In this document: in pieces, positions 49,301 to 58,056 of the stretch | Position numbering within the stretch: position 1 is the stretch's first letter | How the letters are laid out: each line of letters begins with the position of its first letter | Notes under the pieces: model-generated | The model's database searches: none | What the model was told of the DNA's origin: nothing | What the model saw: only the letters and a program-made list of their open reading frames with translations | Position numbers and translations under genes: made by a program | DNA from: CAUZIZ01 sp965218775 | GTDB lineage: Bacteria > Acidobacteriota > UBA6911 > RPQK01 > JAJDTT01 | Assembly (NCBI GenBank): GCA_965218775.1 | Contig: CBDCLS010000005.1 | Location: 1,984,001-2,048,000 of the forward strand | Length of the DNA stretch: 64,000 bases | Direction of reading: 5' to 3'

Positions 49301-50581
49301 CTACGCCTCTTTGAGCCATGGCAGATTGAACCGAGCTATGCTGATCCTCTCGCAGTGTCGGCGTCGCTTGGTGGCATAGTCGTAGCCGGTAAGGCTGTCA
49401 TACCAGCGATCGATCCTCTCTTCAGGCCAGTCCAGGCTGTCTTCGTGCACGCAGAGAATCGTCTTGTCGGCGGTCACCGCGAGGTCGGAATACCCAGACG
49501 GTCCATCATCAATAGGTTTTGCCACTGGCCAGGTCCTGCCATCGTCATAGCTGGCTCGAACCGTGACTCGGCTTCTCCCTGGACCTGCTGGATGAGAGAA
49601 CAGCAGGACGTTTCCTGCTCCCTCCTTCTCGTGTGAATACCGGACCAGGCCCGCATGGCAAGTGGGGGTGGTCAGATCTTTCGGTTGCTTGTCCCGCTGA
49701 GAGAAGCTCTCGCCGCCGTCGTCGCTCCAGGCATGCCACCGCCAGGCGTTGCGATAGGACTTGTGACCGGCAATCGAATTCTTCCTGAAATTCGCGTAAA
49801 CGCCTCCTGAGGTAGTTTCAGCCAGGGTGACTTCATCCGACCCTGGCGGAAGGAATCCTCCCACCTGCCAAAAGGAACCATGGTCGTCACTGAACAAGAC
49901 CCCTCCCCGGACTCCAGGAATCTGCCCTTCTTCCCCTTCCTTGTAGAGAAACCCAGGGATCAGCAACCTTCCCTTACGAGGACCTCTGGTCAACTGGATG
50001 CCATGTACCGAGTTGTTCGTCCAGCCGACCCATCCGGCCGGGTTCGGTCTGGCCTTCATCGCAGTGGGCTCGCCCCAGCTGCGGCCCTGGTCCGTGCTCT
50101 TCACCAGCCAGAAGCGTCCGTCCGTCTTGGCATAGGTGGGAAAGTACTTCAAGTCGTGTGGCGCCGTCGTCGGCAACTTCCAGAAGGTCACAAAAACCGT
50201 ATCCGTGGAACGGTCTTCGATGATCGAACCCACTAGACAAAAGGTTCCAGGCTCACTGAAGAGGACCCTCTGGCGGCCCCAGGTGCGGCCACTGTCCACA
50301 CTTCGTTGCACCAGAATGTCGGTGTCGTGCCCGTAGTCTATCATGGCACCTTTGCGCCTCTGACAAATAGCGAGCACAGGACCACCCCGTGTCACCAACA
50401 GGCCGGGTAGCCGCACTCCAAAGCCCTCATCAGGAAGAAACACATCCGTCTTTTCAAAAAAAGGTTTGCCTACACCTTGTCCCTGCCCACCGAACAAGTG
50501 GCTGAGAAAAAGTCGATCGAGGCCGGCTGCCATGGCCACCATCCCCGAAAGCGGTCTCAGAAAATGACGCCGATGCATCAT
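49301..50581 (-). CDS. Exported exo-sialidase-type BNR protein
   Basis: ATG at 50581 has GGAGGAGG 10 bases upstream and is preferred to the in-frame ATG at 50611. MHRRHFLRPLSGMVAMAAGL is a Tat-like leader. The sialidase fold is well supported: a RLPGLLVTRGGPVLA segment like the RIP motif, Asp boxes RSVDSGRTWGR, KSTDQGRSWGE, FSDDHGSFWQV, SDDGGESFSQ and ASYDDGRTWPV, and a C-terminal ISIARFNLPWL. This is the best candidate in the window for a real exo-sialidase or a related glycosidase. Confidence 0.85.
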   Translation of the reverse strand: MMHRRHFLRPLSGMVAMAAGLDRLFLSHLFGGQGQGVGKPFFEKTDVFLPDEGFGVRLPGLLVTRGGPVLAICQRRKGAMIDYGHDTDILVQRSVDSGRTWGRQRVLFSEPGTFCLVGSIIEDRSTDTVFVTFWKLPTTAPHDLKYFPTYAKTDGRFWLVKSTDQGRSWGEPTAMKARPNPAGWVGWTNNSVHGIQLTRGPRKGRLLIPGFLYKEGEEGQIPGVRGGVLFSDDHGSFWQVGGFLPPGSDEVTLAETTSGGVYANFRKNSIAGHKSYRNAWRWHAWSDDGGESFSQRDKQPKDLTTPTCHAGLVRYSHEKEGAGNVLLFSHPAGPGRSRVTVRASYDDGRTWPVAKPIDDGPSGYSDLAVTADKTILCVHEDSLDWPEERIDRWYDSLTGYDYATKRRRHCERISIARFNLPWLKEA

Positions 50582-50780
50582 TTCTTCTTGTCCTCCTCCG
50601 GGCTTTGACATTCGACTCTCCCTGAAGACAATCCAGAGTCCCTCACTGGCACCTGACCTTGCGATCTCCCTTCCTCGTGTCCCTTTCGCGAGCCAATCCT
50701 TTTGAGTGCCCGTTGGATTGCCAGTCTACAGGAAATCGTAGCTACTGGTTTAGGCAAGCCGCCAAGACCGGCCGGTTTGT

Positions 50781-52493
50781 CTATTCTTCGATTCCCGGGT
50801 ACATGGGCGCGTAGGTTCCCCGGGGACTCATTGCCACGATGGTGTCGCCCTCATAGACGAAGCGGTAGCGCTTGTGATGAATCCACTCCTCCTCCTGGCG
50901 GCGTACCAGGGGATAGACAGCCTCCAGAATCGTACCTGGATCCCGTCTGGAAGTGACACCCCAGGTGCCGATTCGACGAACTGCGATGGGTTCCCCCTGG
51001 ACCCGAATGCTGAAGTCCTTCCAGGACACCCAGCTGGGCTTACGGTACCAGAGGCTCGCCTCCCGCTTCAGGGTGATGGTGACCCGGCCCTCCTTAGGGA
51101 TCTGGCTGACGACCCGTGCTGCCTCGGATTCACTGGAGAAAGCCATGTTGAGCCTCACTCCCCACTGATCCTGATCGAGCGAGTGGAGGAGTGCGGCCCA
51201 CAGACATTGGATCCCCCCCTGGGTGATATCGAGCACATCGGAACCGCCTCCCGGGACGTGGCGATCGCTCACGCCTGGACAGCCCCAACCTCCGTCTGCA
51301 TCGGTGGGGAACTCCTTGAGAGCGTTCTCGGGAGAATCTGCCGGGAGGTGAAACTCCTGTCCCTTGAGCCATTGGCTGGGAAGCACGTGGCTGCGGATCA
51401 TCCGTTCCGCCATCTCGAAATACTCGGGATGCCCTGCCCGCCCTAGATGGATGGCGGTCTGGACCATGTCTCCCGTATTGTTGATCTCACCCCTACCCGG
51501 GAGACGCTCTCGCCAGGCATTTTCCACCGACCAACCGAAGCTGCTGCGAGTGGGAGCGAGCCCCTTATCGAGGATCCTGCGGGCGTGATCGAGGGTTTCC
51601 AGATCTCTCGTCAATGCCGCATAGTGGGCCAGACCATGGACTGTGCCGGTGATGGAGTGGGTGTGGCTACCCGCGTCCTGTAAGAGCTGGCCATCTTCGC
51701 CGAAAGAATGGGTGCGGATCCGATGGACAAACCGTCGGGCCAGTTCCAGGGCCCGGGTGTCCCCGTTGTGCTGATAGACCTGTGTCAGGGCCATGATGAG
51801 ACGACCTCGATCCACCGTAGTGGCCTGGGGATGGTAGAAGCCGCCGTGGGGCGGTGTATAGATCAGATCTCCCTCGTCGGTGAACGCAGATAGGTAGCCC
51901 AGAGGCTCTTGAGGGCGCAGCAGCGACTTCGCTTGGACCGCTTCGGGACGGTAGGCTCCCTCTGCATCGGTGATCTCGAGAAGCGTCTCCATCAGCTTTC
52001 CCAGCCGATCCAGCGCCTCCTGGTCCTGACGACGGATTCCGAGCTCCAGGAGGGCTTGAGCTGCCTCCCGAAGGTCGTGGGACACCCAGACCAACTTGTT
52101 GCTATCCCGATCGTACGCGGTGGTGAATCCCGCTTCGTTGTCCAGGGTGGCAAATAGCAAGGACCGGAGCTGCTCGATCACCTTTTCCGGGGGTCGCTTT
52201 CCAGTTGCAGACTCGCCCTTGAGGAGCCCGTCAATCGCCCTTCCCACGTTGTGGGTAAGATCGTACCAGCGCCGCTCAGCGATACCCTCTTGGACCGCCT
52301 CGACCGGATCGATGTCCATCAAGGGCTTGGTCCAGCGGACGATGTTGTCCATTGCCCGCTCCACATGCCAACCCAGATCCGCAGGCCGGGGAGCCGGTCC
52401 AGTTCCCGCCCTAGAGAAGGACGCGGAGCTCACCTCCTGTGCCAGCAGGAAGAGGCCTAGCGAAGACACCAATAACGCAAGTTTCCATTCCAT
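50781..52493 (-). CDS. Exported GH127-like (alpha/alpha)6-barrel protein
   Basis: ATG at 52493 gives a signal sequence (MEWKLALLVSSLGLFLLAQEVSSA); upstream alternatives are ATG 52505 and TTG 52520. The helical-barrel part includes LVWVSHDLREAAQALLELG, TTVDRGRLIMALTQVYQHNGDTRALELARR, GTVHGLAHYAAL and AIHLGRAGHPEYFEMAERMI. The C-terminal 120 residues are beta-rich (VTITLKREASLWYRKPSWV). This is the layout of beta-L-arabinofuranosidase-like GH127/146 proteins, although the conserved Cys-rich site is not evident, so the activity is uncertain. Confidence 0.75.
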   Translation of the reverse strand: MEWKLALLVSSLGLFLLAQEVSSASFSRAGTGPAPRPADLGWHVERAMDNIVRWTKPLMDIDPVEAVQEGIAERRWYDLTHNVGRAIDGLLKGESATGKRPPEKVIEQLRSLLFATLDNEAGFTTAYDRDSNKLVWVSHDLREAAQALLELGIRRQDQEALDRLGKLMETLLEITDAEGAYRPEAVQAKSLLRPQEPLGYLSAFTDEGDLIYTPPHGGFYHPQATTVDRGRLIMALTQVYQHNGDTRALELARRFVHRIRTHSFGEDGQLLQDAGSHTHSITGTVHGLAHYAALTRDLETLDHARRILDKGLAPTRSSFGWSVENAWRERLPGRGEINNTGDMVQTAIHLGRAGHPEYFEMAERMIRSHVLPSQWLKGQEFHLPADSPENALKEFPTDADGGWGCPGVSDRHVPGGGSDVLDITQGGIQCLWAALLHSLDQDQWGVRLNMAFSSESEAARVVSQIPKEGRVTITLKREASLWYRKPSWVSWKDFSIRVQGEPIAVRRIGTWGVTSRRDPGTILEAVYPLVRRQEEEWIHHKRYRFVYEGDTIVAMSPRGTYAPMYPGIEE

Positions 52494-53002
52494 TTCGTAC
52501 CTCATCAACGGCGTGTTCAAGACATGTCTAGATGTCTTCGCGTCAATCGGCTAGTCTCCTCGATGATTGTCAGGATGATTGGCAAGAAACAGACCAGCGT
52601 GGACTTTCAGTATGCCGAGTAGGAGAGGTTCTTCGCTGGCTCCTCCTTACCGTTCTGGGTTCCTTTGACTTAAACAATACAGTCATAATATGTGGACCAG
52701 CGCTCTTAAGTCTTAGGCTATCACTTGAGGGTCGTTAATTTCTTCACCAAAGTGAACCTCCAATCTTTCACGGTAGAGTGGCGAGGACAAGTCACAAGTC
52801 CCCCGCTGCGGGTATTCCGTCCCTCAGAACACAGAAAGAACATGGCAAGGTGGATCTGCTTAGACGTTGTGGGGAGGAATCCACCTGGACGTAAAAAGAA
52901 ACTGAAAGCACCTTTCGAAGCGCCCGAAATAGAACGTCGGCTCCTGGCCGTTTGCGATAGTTCATTCGGCGTTTGTTGGGAAAATTTGAATGTCCGCTGC
53001 TA
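52494..53002. other. Gene-free stretch
   Basis: No frame is convincing here. The base composition is a little more A/T-rich than in the flanks and no strong repeat is seen. It probably contains the promoter of the GH127-like gene at its left end. Confidence 0.5.
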
Positions 53003-53693
53003 GCCATAGGGTCCACCTGGATCCGGAATACCAACCCTGTAGGGTGGCCATTCCGACCCGATGAGCCTCTGAAGATCGACCCAGGGAGACAGGCCAGCTT
53101 CTACGACGTGGACGGTGACGGTCTACTCGACAGTGTCTGTCTGGTACGGGACCGCAAGGCAGAGAGAATCAAGTACTTCGACCGGGTGGCGCGGCGCCGC
53201 AACCAGGGCGGAAAGGTACCCCGCTTCGGCCCTCCTCGGCTGTTGGAGCAGATCGACTCATCCCGGGCCTACTTTACGGCTTCGGTGCGCTCCGGTCCCC
53301 GCCGCGGACTGTTGGTGGCGTACGATCACTTCCGGAAGGTGGCCTTCTTCGAGCAGGCCGAGAGAGGCTCCGGGAAAGAGCTGGCTTTCCGCCGTCAGGA
53401 GGCCGTCTCCCTGTCCGCTCACGTGATTCTGGGGAACAGCCTACTCCCTATCCAGTGATTGGGACGGGGACTGGGATCTGTTGGCGGGCGATGGCTTCGG
53501 TTTCGTTCGCATTCTGATCAACCATGGCACCGCCGCTCGACCCGTGTTTCGGGAGAAGCGTAAGGTGCTCTCTGAGGGAGACCTGCTGGCCTGCCCTGAG
53601 ATGGGAACCTACTTCTTCTACCGCCACACGGCTCTGCAGATGAAAGAGCGACCGTCGGTCCAGATTGGCAAGGCAATGACCGTCACTCCGTAG
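53003..53693 (+). pseudogene. VCBS/FG-GAP-type propeller gene, frameshifted and truncated
   Basis: The first frame reads IDPGRQASFYDVDGDGLLDSVCL, a calcium-binding FG-GAP/VCBS signature, and continues to SAHVILGNSLLPIQ-stop at 53456. Immediately after, DWDGDWDLLAGDGFGFVRILINHGTAARPVF continues the same domain family in another frame up to 53693. Both ends lack the usual leader and remaining blades, so this is a remnant of a larger exported propeller protein. Confidence 0.7.
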
Positions 53694-53878
53694 GCCCGAG
53701 GATTCAAGGCCGACCTACGACGAGACGCCAAGCGCGGATGGCGCAAAGTCGTCGCTGGAGTCTGATAGTCCAAGAACCCCTCGAAATCGGGGAAAAACTC
53801 CCCCGACCGGGGAAACTTTCCCTGAATTCCATCTGGTCCAGTCCCGCGAATAGCGTGGATTTACTGGCATGGTCCGTT

Positions 53879-53979
53879 TGGTACGGGTCTTGCAGAATAG
53901 TTCGGGCAAGAGCGTGATTAAGGGAAAGAAATGCCGTAAAGAGTTGCCTGTTAAGTACGGGTCTGGCAGTTGCCTTGCC
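53879..53979 (+). promoter_or_regulatory. Two sigma-54-like -24/-12 elements
   Basis: TGGTACGGGTCTTGCA at 53879-53894 and TGGCAGTTGCCTTGCC at 53964-53979 both have GG-N10-GC spacing and good fit to TGGCACG-N4-TTGCW. They share the flanking GTACGGGTCT. They face the 3' end of the lipoprotein gene. The gap 53694-54144 contains no gene; a hairpin at 54049-54067 lacks a T-run. Next to an NtrC-type regulator such sites could drive a small RNA, but GG-N10-GC is common by chance. Confidence 0.35.
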
Positions 53980-54144
53980 GTCTTTGGCTACTCCCCTGGC
54001 TCTGCAATAATCTGCCAGGGAAGGGTCGAGGAAGCGGCAAGTCCGGAATGCCGGGATAACCCCGGCAGGGAAGGGAGATGGCCATCCTCCCCGGTCGTCT
54101 CCCATTTTCCCCTCCCTGGCCTCATGTCCGCCCAGGCCCGAAGC

Positions 54145-54789
54145 TCAGGGAGGCCTGCGTCCCAAGTCGATCTGTTTGAGCCTCTTCAACTCTGAAGAGA
54201 GCTGAAGTATCTGTGCTTCCCGCTTCTGGATACCTGATTTCAGCTGCCGAATCCGACCCTGGAGACGCTGAACGTCGGCCTCGAGCTCTTCCACTTGTGC
54301 ACGTGATTCGGTAGCGGCGGACTCTAGTGTTCCTATTCCTTCTCTCAACAGCGTCGCTTCCGACTCTAGCTTCTGCATCTCGGATCGACTCTGCCTCAAT
54401 TTGGAGCCGCTCTTCCTGATTTGGGATTTGAGGCCAAGGATGAATCTGCTCTGAGAGGCCACAGATGTACCCGGAGAAAGCTGAAGCAGTTGCTGGAAGA
54501 GTTGTGTTGCCCTCCGGGGGTCGTATAAGGAACTGTCGGGCAACGCGTGGATAAGGGCCAGGCGAAAGAGGGCTTGTGTCTGCTGCGTGGGAGCTGGCTG
54601 GCTCAAATAGTGCTCGTAGAGCGACGCCGCATGGACGTAGTCTCCGGCCTCGAATAGCGCTTCAGCTTCCTGATGGTAGTCTCGAACAACAAGAGGGGTT
54701 TCCTTGATTGGTGCTTTCTTCTGACAAGCGATGGAAAGCAGAGCCAGACTCAGCACACCAATGAGAACGCACTTAGTGCACTGGAACAT
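54145..54789 (-). CDS. Coiled-coil TPR lipoprotein (QseG/YfhG-like position)
   Basis: ATG at 54789 starts MFQCTKCVLIGVLSLALLSIACQ, a lipoprotein leader with lipobox LSIAC (Cys 22). The upstream extension of the frame overlaps the kinase gene and is unlikely. Residues about 37-110 are TPR-like (AEALFEAGDYVHAASLYEHYL), then a long coiled coil to residue about 205 (LRQSRSEMQKLESEATLLREG, VEELEADVQRLQGRIRQLKSG). It lies 20 bases after the kinase gene. In enterobacteria the lipoprotein QseG (YfhG) is encoded with the kinase GlrK/QseE and modulates it at the outer membrane; the same role is likely here. Confidence 0.75.
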   Translation of the reverse strand: MFQCTKCVLIGVLSLALLSIACQKKAPIKETPLVVRDYHQEAEALFEAGDYVHAASLYEHYLSQPAPTQQTQALFRLALIHALPDSSLYDPRRATQLFQQLLQLSPGTSVASQSRFILGLKSQIRKSGSKLRQSRSEMQKLESEATLLREGIGTLESAATESRAQVEELEADVQRLQGRIRQLKSGIQKREAQILQLSSELKRLKQIDLGRRPP

Positions 54790-54809
54790 AGAAGTGCAGC
54801 ACCTGGTTC

Positions 54810-56297
54810 TCACGAGCTTTGACGGGACCGGGAGAGGAGGACGGAGAAGACGGTTCCTCCCCCCGAGTGATCTTGAACCCAGATCCTTCCTCCATGACTG
54901 TGGACGATGTTGCGGCAAATAGCCAAGCCCAGCCCCGTACCCTGGCCCTTGCCCCTCTTGCTCCCATTGATCTGGCTAAACTGGTCGAAGATGCTTTGCT
55001 TGTAGCGATCCGGGATGCCCGGGCCACGATCCGAGACGTCCAGAGTCACGAAGTCTTCCTTTCTCTCACCCTGCTTTCCGATGTCGGGCGCTTGGTCTGG
55101 GTCGTGTATGGCCAAGCCGATGTTGCTGCCCCGCGGTGAGAACTTCAACGCGTTGTCCAAGAGGTTTTCAATCACCTGCCTCAGCCGGATTTCGTCACAG
55201 CGCACTCGGACTCCCTCATCCGGAAAAGAACTTCGGATCAGCACGTCCCTCTCACGCAGTTTGGGCTCGAACTCCGCTAGTGTCCTTTCAGCCAATGTGA
55301 CTAGATCATGGTTCCCGAACTCGTATTGCATCATCCCTGTCTCGATCCGGGACATATCCAACAGGTTACCGATCATCGCAGAGAGACGTTCGGCACTCTG
55401 GAGATTCAGCTTCAACAAACGCTCTTGCTTCTCCTCCAGAGGACCCGGGATACGATCCAGCAGGAGTCGGATGGTTTCATGGATCGACCCCAGCGGCGTC
55501 TTCAGTTCGTGAGAAACGTAGGAGAAGAAATCCTTCTTCATTCGGTCCAGCTCACTCAATCGGCGCGCCATGCTGTTGAACTCCGCTGCAAGCTGGCCGA
55601 ACTCGTCGCTTCCATCCTCGTAGATACGATACTCGAAGTTCCCTTTGGCGACCTCCCGTGTGCCCTGGGTCAAACGATCCAGACGGCTCGAAATCGAGCG
55701 GGTAATGGGGACACAGATGACAAGACCCAGAAGAGCTGCCAGGCCTACTGCTGTCAAGGAATGCTTGTCGGCCTGGCGACCGGTGCGGCCTGCTTGTTGG
55801 ACCGTGGCCAAAATGGAGTTCTCCATTACCTGAATTGTCTCACCAGCGAGCCGGCCGAGTCCCTCCAGATACTCGCGATGTGTGGCTAGAAGTTCATCCT
55901 CCGAAGCGGACCACTCAGTGTCCGCTGCCGGAGTAAACGTGTTCTTGCTGTAGTCATCCCAGGCTTCCTCAAGCTCCCGGACCTTCCCGGCTTCGCCCTT
56001 CGAAAGTCGAAGATCTCCAAGCCGGTCCAGATCCTCCACGAATCTGCTCTTCATTGAATTCATTTGCTGCCGGAAGGCTTTGTCCCTGGTCACAAAGAAT
56101 TTCCGCGTAAACTCCTCGATGAGGGTTAGATCCTGTCTCAGCTGGTAACCCAGGTGAGCTGCTTTGAAGTTCACGTGAGATAGCTGTTCACTCATGGAAC
56201 TCAGAGAGAAGATGATGGATGCCTGATAAACGAGCGCCAGGAGCATGAGTCCAATGAGGATGAGATAGCCTGCGCTGATCTTGGTAGCAAGCTTCAT
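54810..56297 (-). CDS. Sensor histidine kinase (GlrK/QseE-like architecture)
   Basis: The 495-residue protein has transmembrane segments at residues about 8-30 and 183-203 flanking a helical periplasmic domain, a HAMP domain (ISSRLDRLTQGTREVAKGNFEYRIYEDGSDEFGQLAAEFN), a HisKA site with H263 in SYVSHELKTPLGSI and a HATPase domain with NLLDNALKFSPRG, DRGPGIPD and GTGLGLAICRNIV. It follows the regulator gene by 6 bases. The layout with a long helical sensor domain resembles GlrK. Signal unknown; envelope stress is plausible because of the lipoprotein partner. Confidence 0.9.
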   Translation of the reverse strand: MKLATKISAGYLILIGLMLLALVYQASIIFSLSSMSEQLSHVNFKAAHLGYQLRQDLTLIEEFTRKFFVTRDKAFRQQMNSMKSRFVEDLDRLGDLRLSKGEAGKVRELEEAWDDYSKNTFTPAADTEWSASEDELLATHREYLEGLGRLAGETIQVMENSILATVQQAGRTGRQADKHSLTAVGLAALLGLVICVPITRSISSRLDRLTQGTREVAKGNFEYRIYEDGSDEFGQLAAEFNSMARRLSELDRMKKDFFSYVSHELKTPLGSIHETIRLLLDRIPGPLEEKQERLLKLNLQSAERLSAMIGNLLDMSRIETGMMQYEFGNHDLVTLAERTLAEFEPKLRERDVLIRSSFPDEGVRVRCDEIRLRQVIENLLDNALKFSPRGSNIGLAIHDPDQAPDIGKQGERKEDFVTLDVSDRGPGIPDRYKQSIFDQFSQINGSKRGKGQGTGLGLAICRNIVHSHGGRIWVQDHSGGGTVFSVLLSRSRQSS

Positions 56298-56303
56298 GCT
56301 ATT

Positions 56304-57689
56304 TCACATCTGGCCGTAGGACTTGAGCTTGTTTCGAATAGTCTTCACATCCAGATCCAGACGGCGGGCAGCCTCGGCTTTGTTGTTACCTGTCTGCTCG
56401 AGCGTTGCCAGGATCAGTTCCTTTTCCGCCTCGGCCGCCGTGGAGCCGACAGGCGGAGCCAGTCGGGGTCCGGCACCCGCAGAGGTATGAAGATAGGGAG
56501 GCAACTGGGAGGTTTCAATCCATTTACCTCCAGCCAGGATGACCGCTCTCTCGATCACATTCTTGAGCTCTCTCACGTTGCCGGGCCACGAATATCCCAG
56601 TAGTAGCTCCATGGCCTGATCTCGGATCCCGATGATCCGGACATCGTGTTTTTCGTTGAATTGGTTGACAAAAAACTGGCTGAGCAAAGGAATGTCCGAC
56701 TTCCGTTCCCGGAGAGGCGGTACCGGTATGGCAAAGACACTCAGGCGGTAATAGAGGTCTCCACGCAACTTGTGCTCCTCGATGGCTCCCTGGGGGTCAC
56801 GATTGGTAGCGACCAGCACCCGAACGTCGAGTTCTATTTCTTCCCGCCCACCCAGCCGCCGGATTCGACCGTTCTCGAGGGTGCGCAGGAGTTTGGCCTG
56901 CAATGCTACCGCCATCTCGGCGATCTCGTCCAGGAACAGAACACCCTGGTGGGCCAACTCGAAACAGCCCTGGCGGCGACCGATGGCCCCCGTAAAGGAG
57001 CCTTTTTCGTGTCCGAAGAACTCACTTTCCATCAGATCCTGGGGGATTGCTGCTGCATTGATGGCAATGAAGGGGCCTTCCCTTCGTTGGCTCCTTTCGT
57101 GTATGAGTCGGGCCACCATCTCCTTCCCCGTTCCACTCTCACCGTGGATGAAGACGGGCGTATCCCGATCGGCTACCGCATTGACCAGTCTCAAGATCTC
57201 CACGACCGCAGGGCTCATCCCTACGAAGTTTGTGGATCCCACATCGGATCCCGTTTCCAGTTGGGATACCAGTTCCTGTGATCCCTCAACCTGACGAACC
57301 TCGAGCTGGGCAGCTTCCAGAATGGCCCTCAGCTTGGTGTAATCCAGGGGTTTGGTCAGGAAATCCTGGGCTCCCTCTTTGATGGCGTCCACCGCGATGT
57401 CCACGCTCGCGTGAGCGGTGATGAGGATGACGGGCCGATGGACATTCTCGGCTTTAAGCTGTGCCAGGAGCTCGAGTCCCGAGACTTCTGGCATGACCAC
57501 ATCGGAGATCACGATATCCGGGAGGTAGCTGGGTATGAGCTTTCGGGCGACTTTCGCAGAGTCAGCCGTCTCGACTCGAAATCCCCAATTCTCGAGTCGC
57601 ATCCGGAGAACTTCCAACATGGAAGCCTCATCATCTACGACCATGATCCTTGTGAGTCGGGAGTTCCCGGGTCTTGAGTTTTTCACCAT
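56304..57689 (-). CDS. Sigma-54-dependent response regulator (NtrC/GlrR type)
   Basis: The 461-residue protein has a receiver domain with phosphorylation site D63 (VISDVVMPE), an AAA+ domain with Walker A GESGTGKE (183-190), the sigma-54 contact loop GSFTGA (230-235), Walker B VLFLDE and arginine-finger region LRGDLYYRLSVF, and a Fis-type helix-turn-helix at about 425-461 (ILATLEQTGNNKAEAARRLDLDVKTIRNKL). It is the first gene of the three-gene operon and would activate sigma-54 promoters when phosphorylated by the kinase. The gene order regulator-kinase-lipoprotein differs from E. coli glrK-qseG-glrR. Confidence 0.93.
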   Translation of the reverse strand: MVKNSRPGNSRLTRIMVVDDEASMLEVLRMRLENWGFRVETADSAKVARKLIPSYLPDIVISDVVMPEVSGLELLAQLKAENVHRPVILITAHASVDIAVDAIKEGAQDFLTKPLDYTKLRAILEAAQLEVRQVEGSQELVSQLETGSDVGSTNFVGMSPAVVEILRLVNAVADRDTPVFIHGESGTGKEMVARLIHERSQRREGPFIAINAAAIPQDLMESEFFGHEKGSFTGAIGRRQGCFELAHQGVLFLDEIAEMAVALQAKLLRTLENGRIRRLGGREEIELDVRVLVATNRDPQGAIEEHKLRGDLYYRLSVFAIPVPPLRERKSDIPLLSQFFVNQFNEKHDVRIIGIRDQAMELLLGYSWPGNVRELKNVIERAVILAGGKWIETSQLPPYLHTSAGAGPRLAPPVGSTAAEAEKELILATLEQTGNNKAEAARRLDLDVKTIRNKLKSYGQM

Positions 57690-58056
57690 TCAGCTCGAGG
57701 GCTTGTCCAGAGAACCTCACTCATGCAGTGAAGCTCGCAGAGCAGACGAAGAGACGCAGCGGCTCCACGTCCGCCCAATGGATCACCTTTTTGAGGTCGA
57801 GCGATGTCTTGGAGAGAAGCTCCGGCCGTAGGACCTGAAGTCGACTCGATCCGGTCCTTTCCCAGTCAAGAATGCCCCAGGCACCCCTGTGTCTTTCCAG
57901 GAGGCGGAAAACTAGCTCCTTAGTCATGGCTCAGCAGCCTCGCTCAGTCGCTCAGCTTGCCTCCCCGCAACTGAGAGCAGAGGTCCAGATCCTAACTCAT
58001 AGGGTAAATCTGTAGACCCTCAACTTGCAAGGCCGAGGTCTCAGGGGTGTGTTTAA
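57690..58056. other. Gap between the two-component operon and the IS1380 element
   Basis: A minus-strand frame 57927-57721 (68 aa) contains FRLLERHRGAWGILDWE and could be a small gene or a remnant, but there is no ribosome-binding site or known family. No other feature is seen; it should hold the promoter of the regulator operon. Confidence 0.4.

Noticed and set aside
53704..54105. A 133-residue minus-strand frame downstream of the VCBS remnant
   Set aside because: No ribosome-binding site, no family resemblance and an Arg-rich composition typical of chance frames.
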